Of a stretch of 64,000 bases of DNA, positions 27,538 to 37,720 are shown in pieces. Under the pieces are notes generated by a model that had not been told where the DNA came from, ran no database searches, and saw only the letters and a list, made by a program, of their open reading frames with translations. The position numbers and the translations under genes are program-made. Numbering within the stretch: the first letter of the stretch is position 1; each line of letters begins with the position of its first letter. The DNA comes from Chitinophagaceae bacterium (GTDB taxonomy: Bacteria > Bacteroidota > Bacteroidia > Chitinophagales > Chitinophagaceae), in assembly GCA_016719815.1 (NCBI GenBank), contig JADJYK010000007.1, forward strand, positions 62,001 through 126,000. Direction: 5' to 3'.

Positions 27538-29971
27538 ATTGTGCAATAGTTTTCTCCAGCCAAATCATTTTACCGGAAGTGGTCATTCCTTCCACCACCA
27601 CTTTGAAACTTTTTGTCCGATCGTTATTATAAAAACTTAAAGGAATGCGGGGATTGATACTGTTGACAAATATTGATGGCCGCCAGTCAATAGTTATCCT
27701 GTTATCTGGTTTATCACCAGGTTTAATTTCTTTATAGTCGGGCGCATAGAATTCCTTAATAACTGAATAGCCATTGTAATTCTGCAGGTTTGATAACGAT
27801 TTAACCTTTCTCCTGTCCTCTCCCTTTTTTGTATAAATAGCCAAGGCGCCACCAGCACCACCACCGCTGGCAGCAGCAAAACTGCTAAACACTTTTATTA
27901 AGGCAATTTCGGAAGCCGTTAATGTAGCAATCACATTGGCATCCGTTTCAATCTCATCCAAATAAAGTGTCATTGGCTGGCTGCCCATCGAACTTACAGA
28001 TGGCATTTGCCGGTAATAAACCCTGTACTTATCTGTATCGAGCCGCGGATCCAAAGCTGGTTGGCCAGACGAATAAACAGGATCCACAACCTGAATACCA
28101 GGGACTCTTGATTTTAAGTACTCAAAAATATTTTCCTGTACCATTGCCTCATCCGTATTTACAAGGTCTATCACTCTTTGTGCAAAGGCTGTTCCGCTGA
28201 ACATTCCTGTAGTGTAATTATCATCTAACTGTTCTACTGCTGTTTTTTTCTTTGCTTTCACTGTTACTCCCTCCAGCATTATTCCATTTGCCTTCATAAT
28301 AGCATCAAAGTCCATCTGCCATTTTTTCCCATTTGCGATATCCATTATCATCAAGGCAGGCATAATATCGCCGGGAGGTAATAGAAATGTCCTGTTCAAT
28401 GAATCACCATCCATCAATACATCGATGTACTGACTTTTCTTGCCCCGTACATCAATAAACAAAAGCCTGCACCGGCCAAAGAAAAGCAACGAATCTGCTG
28501 AAAACCGTCCTTCTTTATCGGTACTCAATAAGGATGCACTTCTTTCTTTACTGCCTGCAAGACCTGTTATCATCAACAATACCTGTTTGTCAGCAAAAGG
28601 TTTTTTGGTCCCTTTCAGAAAAATACGGCCAGATAATGTTATAAACGATTTATCAAAAGTAATTTCAGTTTTTTGTGCTGCTATTTCTGTCCACCGGAAT
28701 CTCCTCCAGCCATTGGTCATCATTAGCAAATCCATACCGATTTCTGCAGAATCTGTAGCCGCTGTAAAATACCAAGATGGATTATGCACATACCCTTTAA
28801 TATCCGAAGTTAATAGCAAACTTGTATAGATGTTTTCCTCCCTGCTGGTGCTGTGCAGGTAATCTGCATCTGTAACAGAAATGGCAATGTTGCCCTGTAC
28901 TGTATCGTTCAACAAAATACTGAACCTGTTTTTTGCCCCTGGCAAAAAATCAAGAGTATCAGTTTGCAGCATAGCGGGCAAAATGTATTCACCGTTGCTT
29001 ACAAAACACAACCTTTCCGCAAGAGGCATGCCTTTGTTGTTAAAAAAAGTCACCTGTAGTATTCCCGAATTGAGATTTTTTGTATTAATAGTTCCTTGAA
29101 TTGCTGCGCTGGAAACTCCAAACTGCTTACTGAAAACTACATGGTGCTGCATTTGTCCCACCATGTATGCCACAACAAACGCAGGATCGCTTGTTTGCTG
29201 CTGTAGTTCAAAAAAATATCCATCCGGCTGTTGAAGCAATGACAGGACGATACCCTTTTCCATTATATCAGGCAAAGCGTACAAAGAGTCCACCCCGTTT
29301 ACCTGAGCATAATAATTTTCTCCTTTTTCGGGTTTTAGATCAAACATACCCATCCCATCATGATAACTGTTAAAGCTATTTAGCTCAATGCCTTTACTGT
29401 TTTTTATTTTTCCGGAAATATTAACCGGCAAGCCGTACTCATTGATTGCCTTGAATGCTACAGTAGCGTTCAGATTACTTACCAAATTTCCACCCTCCGG
29501 GAAAAACTGAAGTTGAATTGAAGGAGTTGGGATAGATGTTGCTTTTTGTGACCCCATTTTACCATATACAAATATTTTTTTTCTGTACACAAAATCAGGG
29601 CTGTGGTTCATCATAGTGGCAGTAAATGCACGAATGGTGTAGTAGCCGGATACTAACGACTCTGGCAGTTCTACCTGGCCAGTGGCGCAACCAATAAAAA
29701 CAGGAAATACCTTTTTCTCTTCGATTTCATTTTGATCATTCAGTAATTCGATATATAAGCTGGTGCTGATGGTATCGGGTTGCCAGTCGGAAACAAGATA
29801 TGCCTGGAAAAAAGCTGTTTCACCGGCAACATAATTTTCTCTGTCAAAACACAGATACACCTTTTCAATTGGCGATACAGACACCCATTTTTCCATTAGT
29901 TCTTCGGGCTTTTGACCATAGCTTTTGAGCGATAGTAAAGAGACAAAAAGAATAAGCAGTTTTTTATGCAT
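27536..29971 (-). CDS. Large exported protein with MG2-like domain and TonB plug domain
   Basis: An 811-residue protein starting at MHKKLLILFV, which begins a signal peptide; an upstream ATG at 30058 would put 29 residues before it. Residues about 25-130 resemble an alpha-2-macroglobulin MG2 strand domain (KVYLCFDRENYVAGETAFFQ). More Ig-like beta domains follow to about 590. Near the C-terminus there is a TonB-receptor plug segment (ENIFEYLKSRVPGIQVVD, then LYLDEI and EIALIKVFSSFAAASGGG), but no barrel after it. The family is common and uncharacterised in Bacteroidota. It probably works at the outer membrane, perhaps with a separate receptor or a protease. It is monocistronic. Confidence 0.78.
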   Translation of the reverse strand: MHKKLLILFVSLLSLKSYGQKPEELMEKWVSVSPIEKVYLCFDRENYVAGETAFFQAYLVSDWQPDTISTSLYIELLNDQNEIEEKKVFPVFIGCATGQVELPESLVSGYYTIRAFTATMMNHSPDFVYRKKIFVYGKMGSQKATSIPTPSIQLQFFPEGGNLVSNLNATVAFKAINEYGLPVNISGKIKNSKGIELNSFNSYHDGMGMFDLKPEKGENYYAQVNGVDSLYALPDIMEKGIVLSLLQQPDGYFFELQQQTSDPAFVVAYMVGQMQHHVVFSKQFGVSSAAIQGTINTKNLNSGILQVTFFNNKGMPLAERLCFVSNGEYILPAMLQTDTLDFLPGAKNRFSILLNDTVQGNIAISVTDADYLHSTSREENIYTSLLLTSDIKGYVHNPSWYFTAATDSAEIGMDLLMMTNGWRRFRWTEIAAQKTEITFDKSFITLSGRIFLKGTKKPFADKQVLLMITGLAGSKERSASLLSTDKEGRFSADSLLFFGRCRLLFIDVRGKKSQYIDVLMDGDSLNRTFLLPPGDIMPALMIMDIANGKKWQMDFDAIMKANGIMLEGVTVKAKKKTAVEQLDDNYTTGMFSGTAFAQRVIDLVNTDEAMVQENIFEYLKSRVPGIQVVDPVYSSGQPALDPRLDTDKYRVYYRQMPSVSSMGSQPMTLYLDEIETDANVIATLTASEIALIKVFSSFAAASGGGAGGALAIYTKKGEDRRKVKSLSNLQNYNGYSVIKEFYAPDYKEIKPGDKPDNRITIDWRPSIFVNSINPRIPLSFYNNDRTKSFKVVVEGMTTSGKMIWLEKTIAQ

Positions 29972-30106
29972 ATAACTTGTTGAATGGTGTGAAATTAATT
30001 CTATATCAACTATATGCAAAAGAAAGACTGTTAATAATAATAAATTTCCGGTATGCAAATACGATCGGACTATGTGCTTTGTAACTTTTTTCAGATATTT
30101 GAAATA

Positions 30107-30318
30107 ATGAAAAAGATTATTGTCATATTAGTACTGGCTTTTACCACTTCAGGCTGCAAAAAAACAATTGAGAAAATTCAACATATTTTAATTCTCCGCC
30201 ATACCCGCTTGATCTGATAAATGGAAACTGGCAAATAACCCGAAACAGTTGGACTTATGTGGAAGCAGCACAAACAAATGGCAACACCACCAAGCAAATG
30301 AGGCTTGATAAGCTTTAA
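30107..30318 (+). pseudogene. Small lipoprotein remnant or frameshifted lipocalin-like lipoprotein
   Basis: The ATG at 30107 opens a clear lipoprotein signal, MKKIIVILVLAFTTSGCKK, with lipobox TSGC. The frame ends at 30218, but one added base near 30178-30182 switches into YFNSPPYPLDLINGNWQITR and NSWTYVEAAQTNGN, up to a stop at 30318. The G-N-W start of this segment is like bacterial lipocalin domains. The protein would be about 70 residues, too short for a full barrel, so it is either truncated or a further indel hides the rest. Too short to be reported by a standard length cut-off. Confidence 0.45.
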
Positions 30319-30493
30319 TCTCTGCTTTACTTTTTTAAACATCTGTATCAATATCAGGTCATAATTATAAGAACTGTGCAATTTTTTGAAAAAGAACAGG
30401 AAAAGGTCAACTATTCTTAGTAAATTAGGAAACAGGAACAGTTTTTGTATAACACAGAAATCTTTGAGTTAATTCCAAAAACCAACTTACAAA

Positions 30494-33400
30494 TTGAAAG
30501 CACCTGCTTACAATATCCTCACAAGACAAGTAATATTCTACATTGCGATTATTACTATGGGGTAATGCCTGCAAGAGCTCAGGCTCCTGCAGCCAATTTT
30601 GTTGGAGAGCCCCAGGCTAATTGTTCACCGGTTATTGTAAATTTCTTCGATTTATCAACAGGCAATCCCACTTCCTGGTATTGGGACTTTGGAAACGGCA
30701 ACAGCTCTACGCTTCAAAACCCGATTGCCACCTATTTTTCTCCCGGCACTTATACTGTTTCATTAACTGCAACAAACGCCGCGGGAAGTAATACAATTAT
30801 TAAAACGCAATACATTACAGTATATGAAGCTCCTGTGCCAGATTTTTCAGCCAATGTGCGAAGTGGCTGCTTTCCATTAAGGGTTCAATACAGTGATATT
30901 TCAACTGCGGGTGCCGGCAGCAATAATGTGTCGTGGTATTGGGATTTTGGGAATGGCGTCACTTCAACACTTCAGAATCCACTTGCCATTTACAATACAG
31001 CGGGAACATTTACAGTAACCCTGCGAATTACAAACGATAAGGGTTGTTCTAAAATAATTACCCGGCCAAATTACATTACTGTAACTCCCGGTGTTGATGC
31101 AGCCTTTACTAATACGCAAGCAACTGTATGCAGTGCCCCTGCCACTATTAATTTTACCGATAATTCCACTGGCCCACCAACACTTACCTATCTTTGGGAT
31201 TTTGGTGACGGAAACACTTCCACATTACAAAACCCAACTCACACCTATACAGCGAACGGAACTTTTGCAGCAAAGCTTGTAACATTAAGTTCTGCAGGAT
31301 GCCAGGATACGGCTTTGAGCCAGCCAATTATCATCGGCGGTATTGTTACAAATTTCAATGCCCCTGCAGAAGCCTGCATTAATGAACCGGTAGCTTTTAC
31401 CAATACTTCCATACCAATTCCGGTAAGTACTATCTGGAGCTTTGGTGATGGCGGTACAGCTAATACCTTAAATGCATCTCATACTTACAACACAACAGGT
31501 GTTTATACGATAAGGATGTTTAATACCTATTCAAATTGTATTGATTCATCGATCAGATCTATAACCATCAATCCAAGGCCTGTTGCTGATTTTACAGCCC
31601 CTGTAACCACACGCTGCGAACCTGACCTTACCGTTAATTTTCAGGATATTTCAACCGGCGGTGCTATTGGCTGGCATTGGGATTTTGGCGACGGAGGCAC
31701 ATCTAATACACAAAACCCATCACACACCTATACAGGCTATGGGGCATTTAACGTAACTCTTATTGTTACAAACAGCTTTGGCTGCACAGATACACTGGTT
31801 CGAAATAATTATATCAGAATTCAAAGGGCTTCGATCAGCATTCCCCAACTGCCCGCAAGAGGCTGCATTCCACACACCATTAATTTTGCACCGGTTATTA
31901 CATCATTAGACATTGTTACCTCTTACCAGTGGGATTTTGGTGATGGCGGCACTTCTGCTTTACCGAATCCGGTATATACGTATATCACTCAGGGTACTTA
32001 TACCGTACGGCTGATAATAACAACCAGCAGCGGATGCACGGATACGCTGCTTTTGCCACAGGCTGTAAGAGTTGGAACAAAACCAGTCGCCGACTTTTCT
32101 GCAGTTCCTATACCGGTTTGCGGAAGACAACCAGTTTACTTTACTGATTTATCAGTGCCTGCAGATGAATGGTACTGGGCATTTGGAGATGGCAGCAGTT
32201 CTGCTCTTCAAAATCCCACTCATTCTTATAATGATACCGGATACTTCAATGTTACATTGATTGCCACCAACAATGGCTGTCCTGATACGATAATAAAAAA
32301 CAACTACACAAGGGTGTTGCCACCAATTGCCCGTTTTACAGTTACTCCTGATTGCAGTAACCGGTTACAATTTACTTTTACCAATACTTCAATTGTAAAC
32401 CCATTACTTTTACCGCTCACCTGGGAATGGGATTTTGGCGACGGTTCGCCCGTTTCAACTGCTCAGCATCCAGTGCATCTTTATTCAGCCCTTGGTGTAT
32501 ACAACGTGAGGCTTATAGTTACTAATGGCTCTTGCGCCGACACAACATTTGGAACGGTAAGGGCGGTAAATGAAAATCCCGACTTCAACGCAGACAGAAT
32601 TGTTGCCTGCAAAACGGCTTTAATCAATTTTACGACTACTAACATTAATCCGGCAAATATTTCAACTTATTTCTGGGATTTTGGAAACGGACAAACTATA
32701 ACCGGAGGTTCTGTAAATGCCGCCAGCAACTATATCAATTCAGGAGCATATACAGTTCAGTTAATTACCACAGATATAAATGGATGCAGAGACACAATCA
32801 TCAAAACAAACTATATCCGCATAAACGGGCCTGTGGCCGGTTTCAATCCGGTTAATGCAGCAGGATGTTCCGGGCTAACCACTACTTTTACTGATTTATC
32901 AACAACAGATGGTGTAAATGCATTAACAAACTGGCAATGGAATTTTGGCGATGGGAATGTTCAGTCATATGCTGCACCACCTTTTCAGCATACTTATTCT
33001 GTTGTTGGTACATTTTCTGTGCAATTAATTGTAACAGATGCTGCCGGATGTAAGGATAGTATTACACTCCAGAATGCTATTGTAACAACCGACCCGGCAC
33101 CCAATTTCGTAACTGCAGATACCCTTACCTGTCCCGGGGCTACCGTAACCTTTACAAATACTTCTACCCCTTCAGGTCTCACAAGTTATTGGGAATTTGG
33201 TGATGGCGGTAGCTCAACAATTTATTCGCCCACACACAGCTACACCAGCACAGGCACATATATAGTTAAGCTGATAGTTACAGATATATACGGCTGTGCC
33301 GACTCGTTGATCCGGGATCTTTATATTAATGTGGATCTTCCTGGTGCTGCTTTTGCCGTAAACGATTCAATAAGTTCCTGCTTACCTTTTGAGGTACAGT

Positions 33401-34872
33401 TTACAAACACCTCAACCTATTATAATGCCAGTTTCTGGGTTTTTGGTGATGGAGGCACATCCTCTGCCACAAATCCTGTACACTATTATTCCACTCCCGG
33501 CACTTACACTGTAAAATTAATTGTTGCAAGCCCGGGAGGATGCCTGGACTCTGTTACACATAACATCTATGTTTATGACACTGCTGGCACAAGGGTAGAC
33601 TACCAGCCATTTACAGGTTGTAAACCTTTATCAGTTACGCTAAATACATTTACTACAGGTCCGATGAACAGCTATTTCTGGGATTTTGGAGATGGCTTTA
33701 CAATTGATACCACATCACCAAACGTTACACATATTTATGCATCTCCGGGCAATTATTTACCAAAAGTAATATTGAAAGATCCTGCAGGTTGTATCATTCC
33801 ACTTCAGGGAATTGATACTGTGATCGTATCTGGAGCATTAGCAAAATTCGGATATAACGATTCAGTTTTCTGCGACAGAGGTCTGGTTAACTTTACTGAT
33901 TCAACTATTTTCAACGATCCTGTAGTTTCTTATAACTGGACATTTGGAGACGGAGGTACATCTGCCATCCAAAACCCATCTTACTTTTATGCCAATCCAG
34001 GGCTGTATACCGTACGACTGATTGTGCAAACATTACGTGGGTGCAGTGATACTCTTGTTAAACCAACCCTGATAAGGGTAGTACAGCGTCCACTTATTGA
34101 TATCGGCGGAGATTCAGTTGTGTGTGTGTTTGGTCGTATTACCCATTCAGGAATTTTTATTCAGCCTGACACTTCCATTGTTACATGGCAATGGAATTTT
34201 CCAAACGGAGTGACATCTTTAGTGCAAAATCCACCAGCACAAGCTTATAATACGGTAGGATCGTTCACTATCACAACTTATGCAACCAACAGTACTGGCT
34301 GTGCTGATACTACCACACAAAGAGTTTATGTTAACCCGCTAGCAACAGTAACAATACCAGCACAAATGACAATTACAAATGGTTTCCCAGAAACCATACC
34401 TGCAACGTATACACCAAACACTATTAACTGGATATGGTCTCCTTCGGCAGGCTTAAGTTGTATAACCTGCCCAATGCCTGAAGCCGGACCAAAAATAAAT
34501 ACTAATTACCAGGTTTACTTTACCGATGTAAATGGCTGTGCTAACAGAGGCTCAATCATGGTATATGTTTTATGTAAAAATGCAAATCTCTTTATGCCAA
34601 ATACATTTTCACCAAATGGTGATGGAAGCAACGATGTATTTTATCCAAGAGGCAGAGGCCTGGAAAGAGTAAAAATGCTCCGCATATTTAACCGCTGGGG
34701 CGAAGTGGTGTTTGAGAAAGCTAATTTCCCTGTTAATGATATTAGCTCAGGCTGGAATGGAACTTATACTGGACAAAAACCAAAAGCAGATGTATATGTT
34801 TACCAGGTGGATGTTTTTTGCGAAAATGGAGAAACAATAAGACTTGATGGAAACATAGCATTGATATTATAA
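30494..34872 (+). CDS. Giant PKD-repeat surface protein with T9SS type B sorting domain (frameshift in the signal peptide)
   Basis: The main frame carries 15 PKD domains, each marked by a W-x-FG-(D/N)-G core and a TxTV-x-L motif, from about residue 45 to about 1350, then a gliding-motility-associated (CHU_C, type B) C-terminal domain (NTFSPNGDGSNDVFYPRG, IFNRWGEVVFEK, GWNGTY, ADVYVYQVD). As read the N-terminus lacks a signal peptide. Adding one G to the G4 run at 30559-30562 joins an upstream frame beginning at TTG 30494 and gives a clean signal, core VIFYIAIITMGVM and cleavage after PARAQA. The repaired protein is 1459 residues. It should be exported by the T9SS and displayed on the surface, probably as an adhesin. 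Confidence 0.85.
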
Positions 34873-34875
34873 ACG

Positions 34876-35883
34876 TTGAAACAAAAAAATAAAATATTAT
34901 CCTTCCTGTTACTACTGAACATTACTGTTCAGGATACATCTGCGCAGGATGTGCATTTTTCGCAATTTTTCGAAACCCCATTGTGGAGAAATCCCTCGCT
35001 TGCAGGAATATTCAACGGTGATATCCGGGTGCAGGCTGTTTACCGTGATCAATGGAATAGTGTTACAAACGCTTACCGCACCGGTTCTGTGAATGCTGAA
35101 TTAAAAATGCCAATCGGCAAAATGGATGATTTTATTACAACTGGCATACAGATATTGCATGACAGAGCCGGTACTATCGGATTTACATCCTCACACCTGC
35201 TGCCTGCTGTTAATTACCATAAATCACTGAGTACAGAAAAGAACCGCTATCTCTCACTTGGCTTTATGGGCGGTATTGTGCAACGCCGGCTTGATATTTC
35301 CAAAGTAACAACAAACAGCCAGTACGATAACGGAGGACTGGGAGAAACATTTGCCAATACACAATATAGCTATCTGGATGGAAGCGTTGGAATGAGTTAC
35401 AATTCGGGTATTGGCATTAATCAAAATAATAATTTCTTTTTGGGAGCGGCTTATCATCATTTTAACCGGCCCAAAAGTTCATTTTACAGAAATGCAAATA
35501 TTGAACTGCATCCGAAATGGGTGTTTTCCGGAGGTATTCGCTTTTCTGTATCAGACTATGCCTATCTTACTTTTCAGGCGGATCACTCTATGCAGGGAGG
35601 TTTTACGGAAACAGTTGCAGGAGGCATGTATGGGCTCAAATTAGGAGGTGACCCCGATGATGCACTTTACACACTGCATGCAGGTGGTTTTCTACGATGG
35701 AATGATGCTTTGATTCCCGTTCTGAAAATTGATTACAATCCTTTTTCTCTCTCTTTTAGTTATGATGTAAATATTTCGAAACTGAAGCAATCAAGCTATG
35801 GCAGGGGTGGATTTGAAATATCAGTGTCCTATACAGGCTTCAGAAAAAAGACTGCTGATTACCTTCTATGTCCCAAATTCTGA
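34876..35883 (+). CDS. PorP/SprF family T9SS-associated outer-membrane protein
   Basis: A 335-residue beta-barrel protein starting at a TTG only 3 bases after the PKD gene stop. The signal peptide ends near DTSAQ, followed by the family-defining DVHFSQFFETPLWRNPSLAGIFNGD opening. The rest alternates barrel strands (GFMGGIVQRRLDIS, FFLGAAYHHFNRP, WVFSGGIRFSVSDYAYLTFQ). PorP/SprF proteins pair with large type B T9SS cargo and help secrete or anchor it; SprF does this for SprB in Flavobacterium. Its place directly after the PKD giant makes that cargo the likely client. Confidence 0.92.
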   Translation: MKQKNKILSFLLLLNITVQDTSAQDVHFSQFFETPLWRNPSLAGIFNGDIRVQAVYRDQWNSVTNAYRTGSVNAELKMPIGKMDDFITTGIQILHDRAGTIGFTSSHLLPAVNYHKSLSTEKNRYLSLGFMGGIVQRRLDISKVTTNSQYDNGGLGETFANTQYSYLDGSVGMSYNSGIGINQNNNFFLGAAYHHFNRPKSSFYRNANIELHPKWVFSGGIRFSVSDYAYLTFQADHSMQGGFTETVAGGMYGLKLGGDPDDALYTLHAGGFLRWNDALIPVLKIDYNPFSLSFSYDVNISKLKQSSYGRGGFEISVSYTGFRKKTADYLLCPKF

Positions 35884-35920
35884 TAAACCGGCACTGAACC
35901 CGGTTTACCAGTAATATCCT

Positions 35921-36616
35921 TTACCCTTTTGTTTCATATAATCCTTTCCATGCAAAGGCAGCCAGCACACCACCAGCAACAGGAGCAACAATAAACAGCC
36001 ATAGCTGTGCCAGTGCTTTTCCTTGTGCAAATATGGCAGGACCAAAGCTACGGGCAGGATTAACAGAAGTTCCGGTTATTGGTATAGCAACAAGATGAAT
36101 CAATACCAGCGTTAAACCAATAGCCAGACCAGCCATAGTTCCGTTTCCCCATTTAGACGTAACAGCAAAAATTACAAACAGGAAAAGAAATGTAAGAACA
36201 GCTTCCGCAATAAACGCAGAAGTCATATTATATCCACCGAGGTAACCTTCTCCCCAACCATTAGCGCCTAATGCCCATTCGCCCATTTCAAAACCCGGCA
36301 TACCTTTTTGAATCAAATACAAAACACCTGAAGCCAATGTAGCCCCGATAAACTGGCCAATGATGTAGTTCATTGCTTCAGCTATTTTTATCTTTCCTGC
36401 CACCAGCATTGCAACAGTAATAGCAGGGTTAATATGGCAGCCGGTTATGCCGCCAATAGCATATGCCATGACCACAACAGCAAGGCCAAATGCAAAGGAA
36501 ATACCCAGTAAACCGATACCCGAAGGTCCAGTAGTTGCAATGCCAGATACAACGGCTGCTCCACAACCGAATAACACTAATGAAAACGTCCCGATTAATT
36601 CAGCTAGTAGTTTTTT
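35921..36616 (-). CDS. aqpZ: Aquaporin Z-type water channel
   Basis: A 231-residue MIP channel from MKKLLAELIGTF, the usual start; a longer frame reaches 36658. Six membrane helices carry the two NPA motifs, HINPAITVA (about 66) and SVNPARSFGP (about 188). The selectivity residues favour water: a His in LIHLVAIPITGTSVNPAR and the Arg after the second NPA, as in AqpZ rather than GlpF. A small hairpin (TCCGTG/CACGGA, 36639-36654) lies in the 5' leader. It converges with the PorP/SprF gene. Confidence 0.9.
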   Translation of the reverse strand, partial: KKLLAELIGTFSLVLFGCGAAVVSGIATTGPSGIGLLGISFAFGLAVVVMAYAIGGITGCHINPAITVAMLVAGKIKIAEAMNYIIGQFIGATLASGVLYLIQKGMPGFEMGEWALGANGWGEGYLGGYNMTSAFIAEAVLTFLFLFVIFAVTSKWGNGTMAGLAIGLTLVLIHLVAIPITGTSVNPARSFGPAIFAQGKALAQLWLFIVAPVAGGVLAAFAWKGLYETKG

Positions 36617-36638
36617 CATAATAAAGTTGGTTTTGTGC

Positions 36639-36654
36639 TCCGTGGCTTCACGGA
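36639..36654. other. Small hairpin in the aqpZ leader
   Basis: TCCGTG (36639-36644) and CACGGA (36649-36654) pair across GCTT, 23-38 bases upstream of the aqpZ ATG. Function, if any, unknown. Confidence 0.3.
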
Positions 36655-36670
36655 ACAATGAAAAAATTTG

Positions 36671-36703
36671 TTGGCAAAAATGAACGCCTTGGGGCTATAT
36701 TTG
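36671..36703 (+). promoter_or_regulatory. Promoter of the peroxiredoxin gene
   Basis: TTG (36671-36673), 22 bases, then a perfect TATATTTG (36696-36703). The ATG at 36747 follows a leader of about 40 bases. Confidence 0.5.
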
Positions 36704-36746
36704 TTTCTTTGAAGTTATATAAAGTTAAAACAAAAAATATTGAATT

Positions 36747-37217
36747 ATGAAAACTGAACCCGGACAGCAAGCTCCAGATTTTTCTCTGTACGACAATGAA
36801 AAAAACAAAGTGACCCTTTCAGAGCAGAAAGGGCATAATGTGCTGTTGCTTTTCTTTCCCCAGGCATTTACCAGCGTCTGTACCAAAGAACTTTGTGGCA
36901 TAAGAGACAATATTGCTGCCTACAACAATACCAATGCAAAAGTTTTTGGTATTTCAGTTGACTCCGTTTTTACACTCAATAAGTTCCGGGAAGAGCAACA
37001 GTACAATTTTCCGCTGCTGAGCGACTTCAACAAGGAGGTTTCCTCTCTTTACGGTACCATATACAACGACTGGATTCTAGACATGAAAGGAGTTTCCAAG
37101 AGATCGGCCTTCCTCATTGACAAAGAGGGTATAATAAGGTATGCTGAAGTACTTGAAAATGCCGGAGAGGTTCCCGATTTTGCCAAAATCAAGGAAGTAT
37201 TAGCTGCTCTGGACTAA
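36747..37217 (+). CDS. Peroxiredoxin (AhpE/Bcp-like)
   Basis: A 156-residue thioredoxin-fold peroxidase. The peroxidatic cysteine is C45 in the FTSVCTKEL motif, with the conserved Thr three residues before it and an Arg at about 121. A second cysteine, C50, lies five residues on, the spacing of an atypical 2-Cys Bcp enzyme. The FFPQAFTSVCTKEL context is also close to one-Cys AhpE proteins, so the subclass is uncertain. It reduces H2O2 and organic peroxides in the cytoplasm. It has its own promoter and a weak terminator. Confidence 0.88.
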   Translation: MKTEPGQQAPDFSLYDNEKNKVTLSEQKGHNVLLLFFPQAFTSVCTKELCGIRDNIAAYNNTNAKVFGISVDSVFTLNKFREEQQYNFPLLSDFNKEVSSLYGTIYNDWILDMKGVSKRSAFLIDKEGIIRYAEVLENAGEVPDFAKIKEVLAALD

Positions 37218-37241
37218 TAGATTGTTAAAAATATTAAAGAA

Positions 37242-37274
37242 AATATGCTGCATTTCATTGATTTACAGCATGTT
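37242..37274 (+). terminator. Probable terminator after the peroxiredoxin gene
   Basis: AATATGCTG (37242-37250) pairs with CAGCATGTT (37266-37274), nine pairs with one G-T, followed by TATTTT. Confidence 0.5.
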
Positions 37275-37352
37275 TATTTTACGAAGTGGTTTTACCTTGG
37301 TAAATAAAAAAATTCGGCCTATTTTTAGGATAATAAAAGTAAATTTGTTTCG

Positions 37353-37700
37353 TTGAGACGCTTTTTGACGATATTATCCTTTATCCTGTTGACTGCCACA
37401 GCATCTTTTAGTCAATCAGGGAGAGTTTCTTCAGGCGGCGACCCTGCTGACCGGATAGTAAGGTTATATCCTAACCCAGCATCAACCTACATCACCTTTG
37501 ATTTACAAAATACAACTCTCAAAGGGCTTTCATTGAAAATCTTCAACGGTGTTTTGGGAAAGAAGATGTTTGACGCAAACAATATCAGTAACAAGACAAC
37601 CATTACTCTGAACGATTACACAAGGGGGATTTACATCTATCAACTTGTTGACGCTTCCGGAAAAATCATTGAATCCGGAAAATTCCAGGTATCACACTAA
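37353..37700 (+). CDS. Small exported protein made almost only of a T9SS type A sorting domain
   Basis: A 115-residue protein beginning at TTG 37353 (MRRFLTILSFILL), no in-frame ATG being available before residue 65. The signal peptide ends near SFSQ. A linker of about 15 residues follows, and the remaining 80 residues are a complete T9SS C-terminal domain: RLYPNPASTYITFDL, LKIFNGVLGKKMFD, and TRGIYIYQLVDASGKIIESG. There is no catalytic or binding domain. Possible explanations are a free sorting domain with its own role, or a protein truncated by an upstream indel. A TAAATTTG at 37341-37348 fits a -7 box and would make the mRNA leaderless. Confidence 0.75.
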   Translation: MRRFLTILSFILLTATASFSQSGRVSSGGDPADRIVRLYPNPASTYITFDLQNTTLKGLSLKIFNGVLGKKMFDANNISNKTTITLNDYTRGIYIYQLVDASGKIIESGKFQVSH

Positions 37701-37720
37701 CCGCTTTTTTTATCGATTTT

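Noticed and set aside
30178..30381. Minus-strand 67-codon frame upstream of the PKD gene
   Set aside because: It overlaps the plus-strand lipoprotein segment, has no signal, family features or promoter.
30494..34872. DNA tandem repeat or CRISPR-like array
   Set aside because: The periodicity comes from repeated PKD protein domains that have diverged at the DNA level; there are no identical repeats or spacers.
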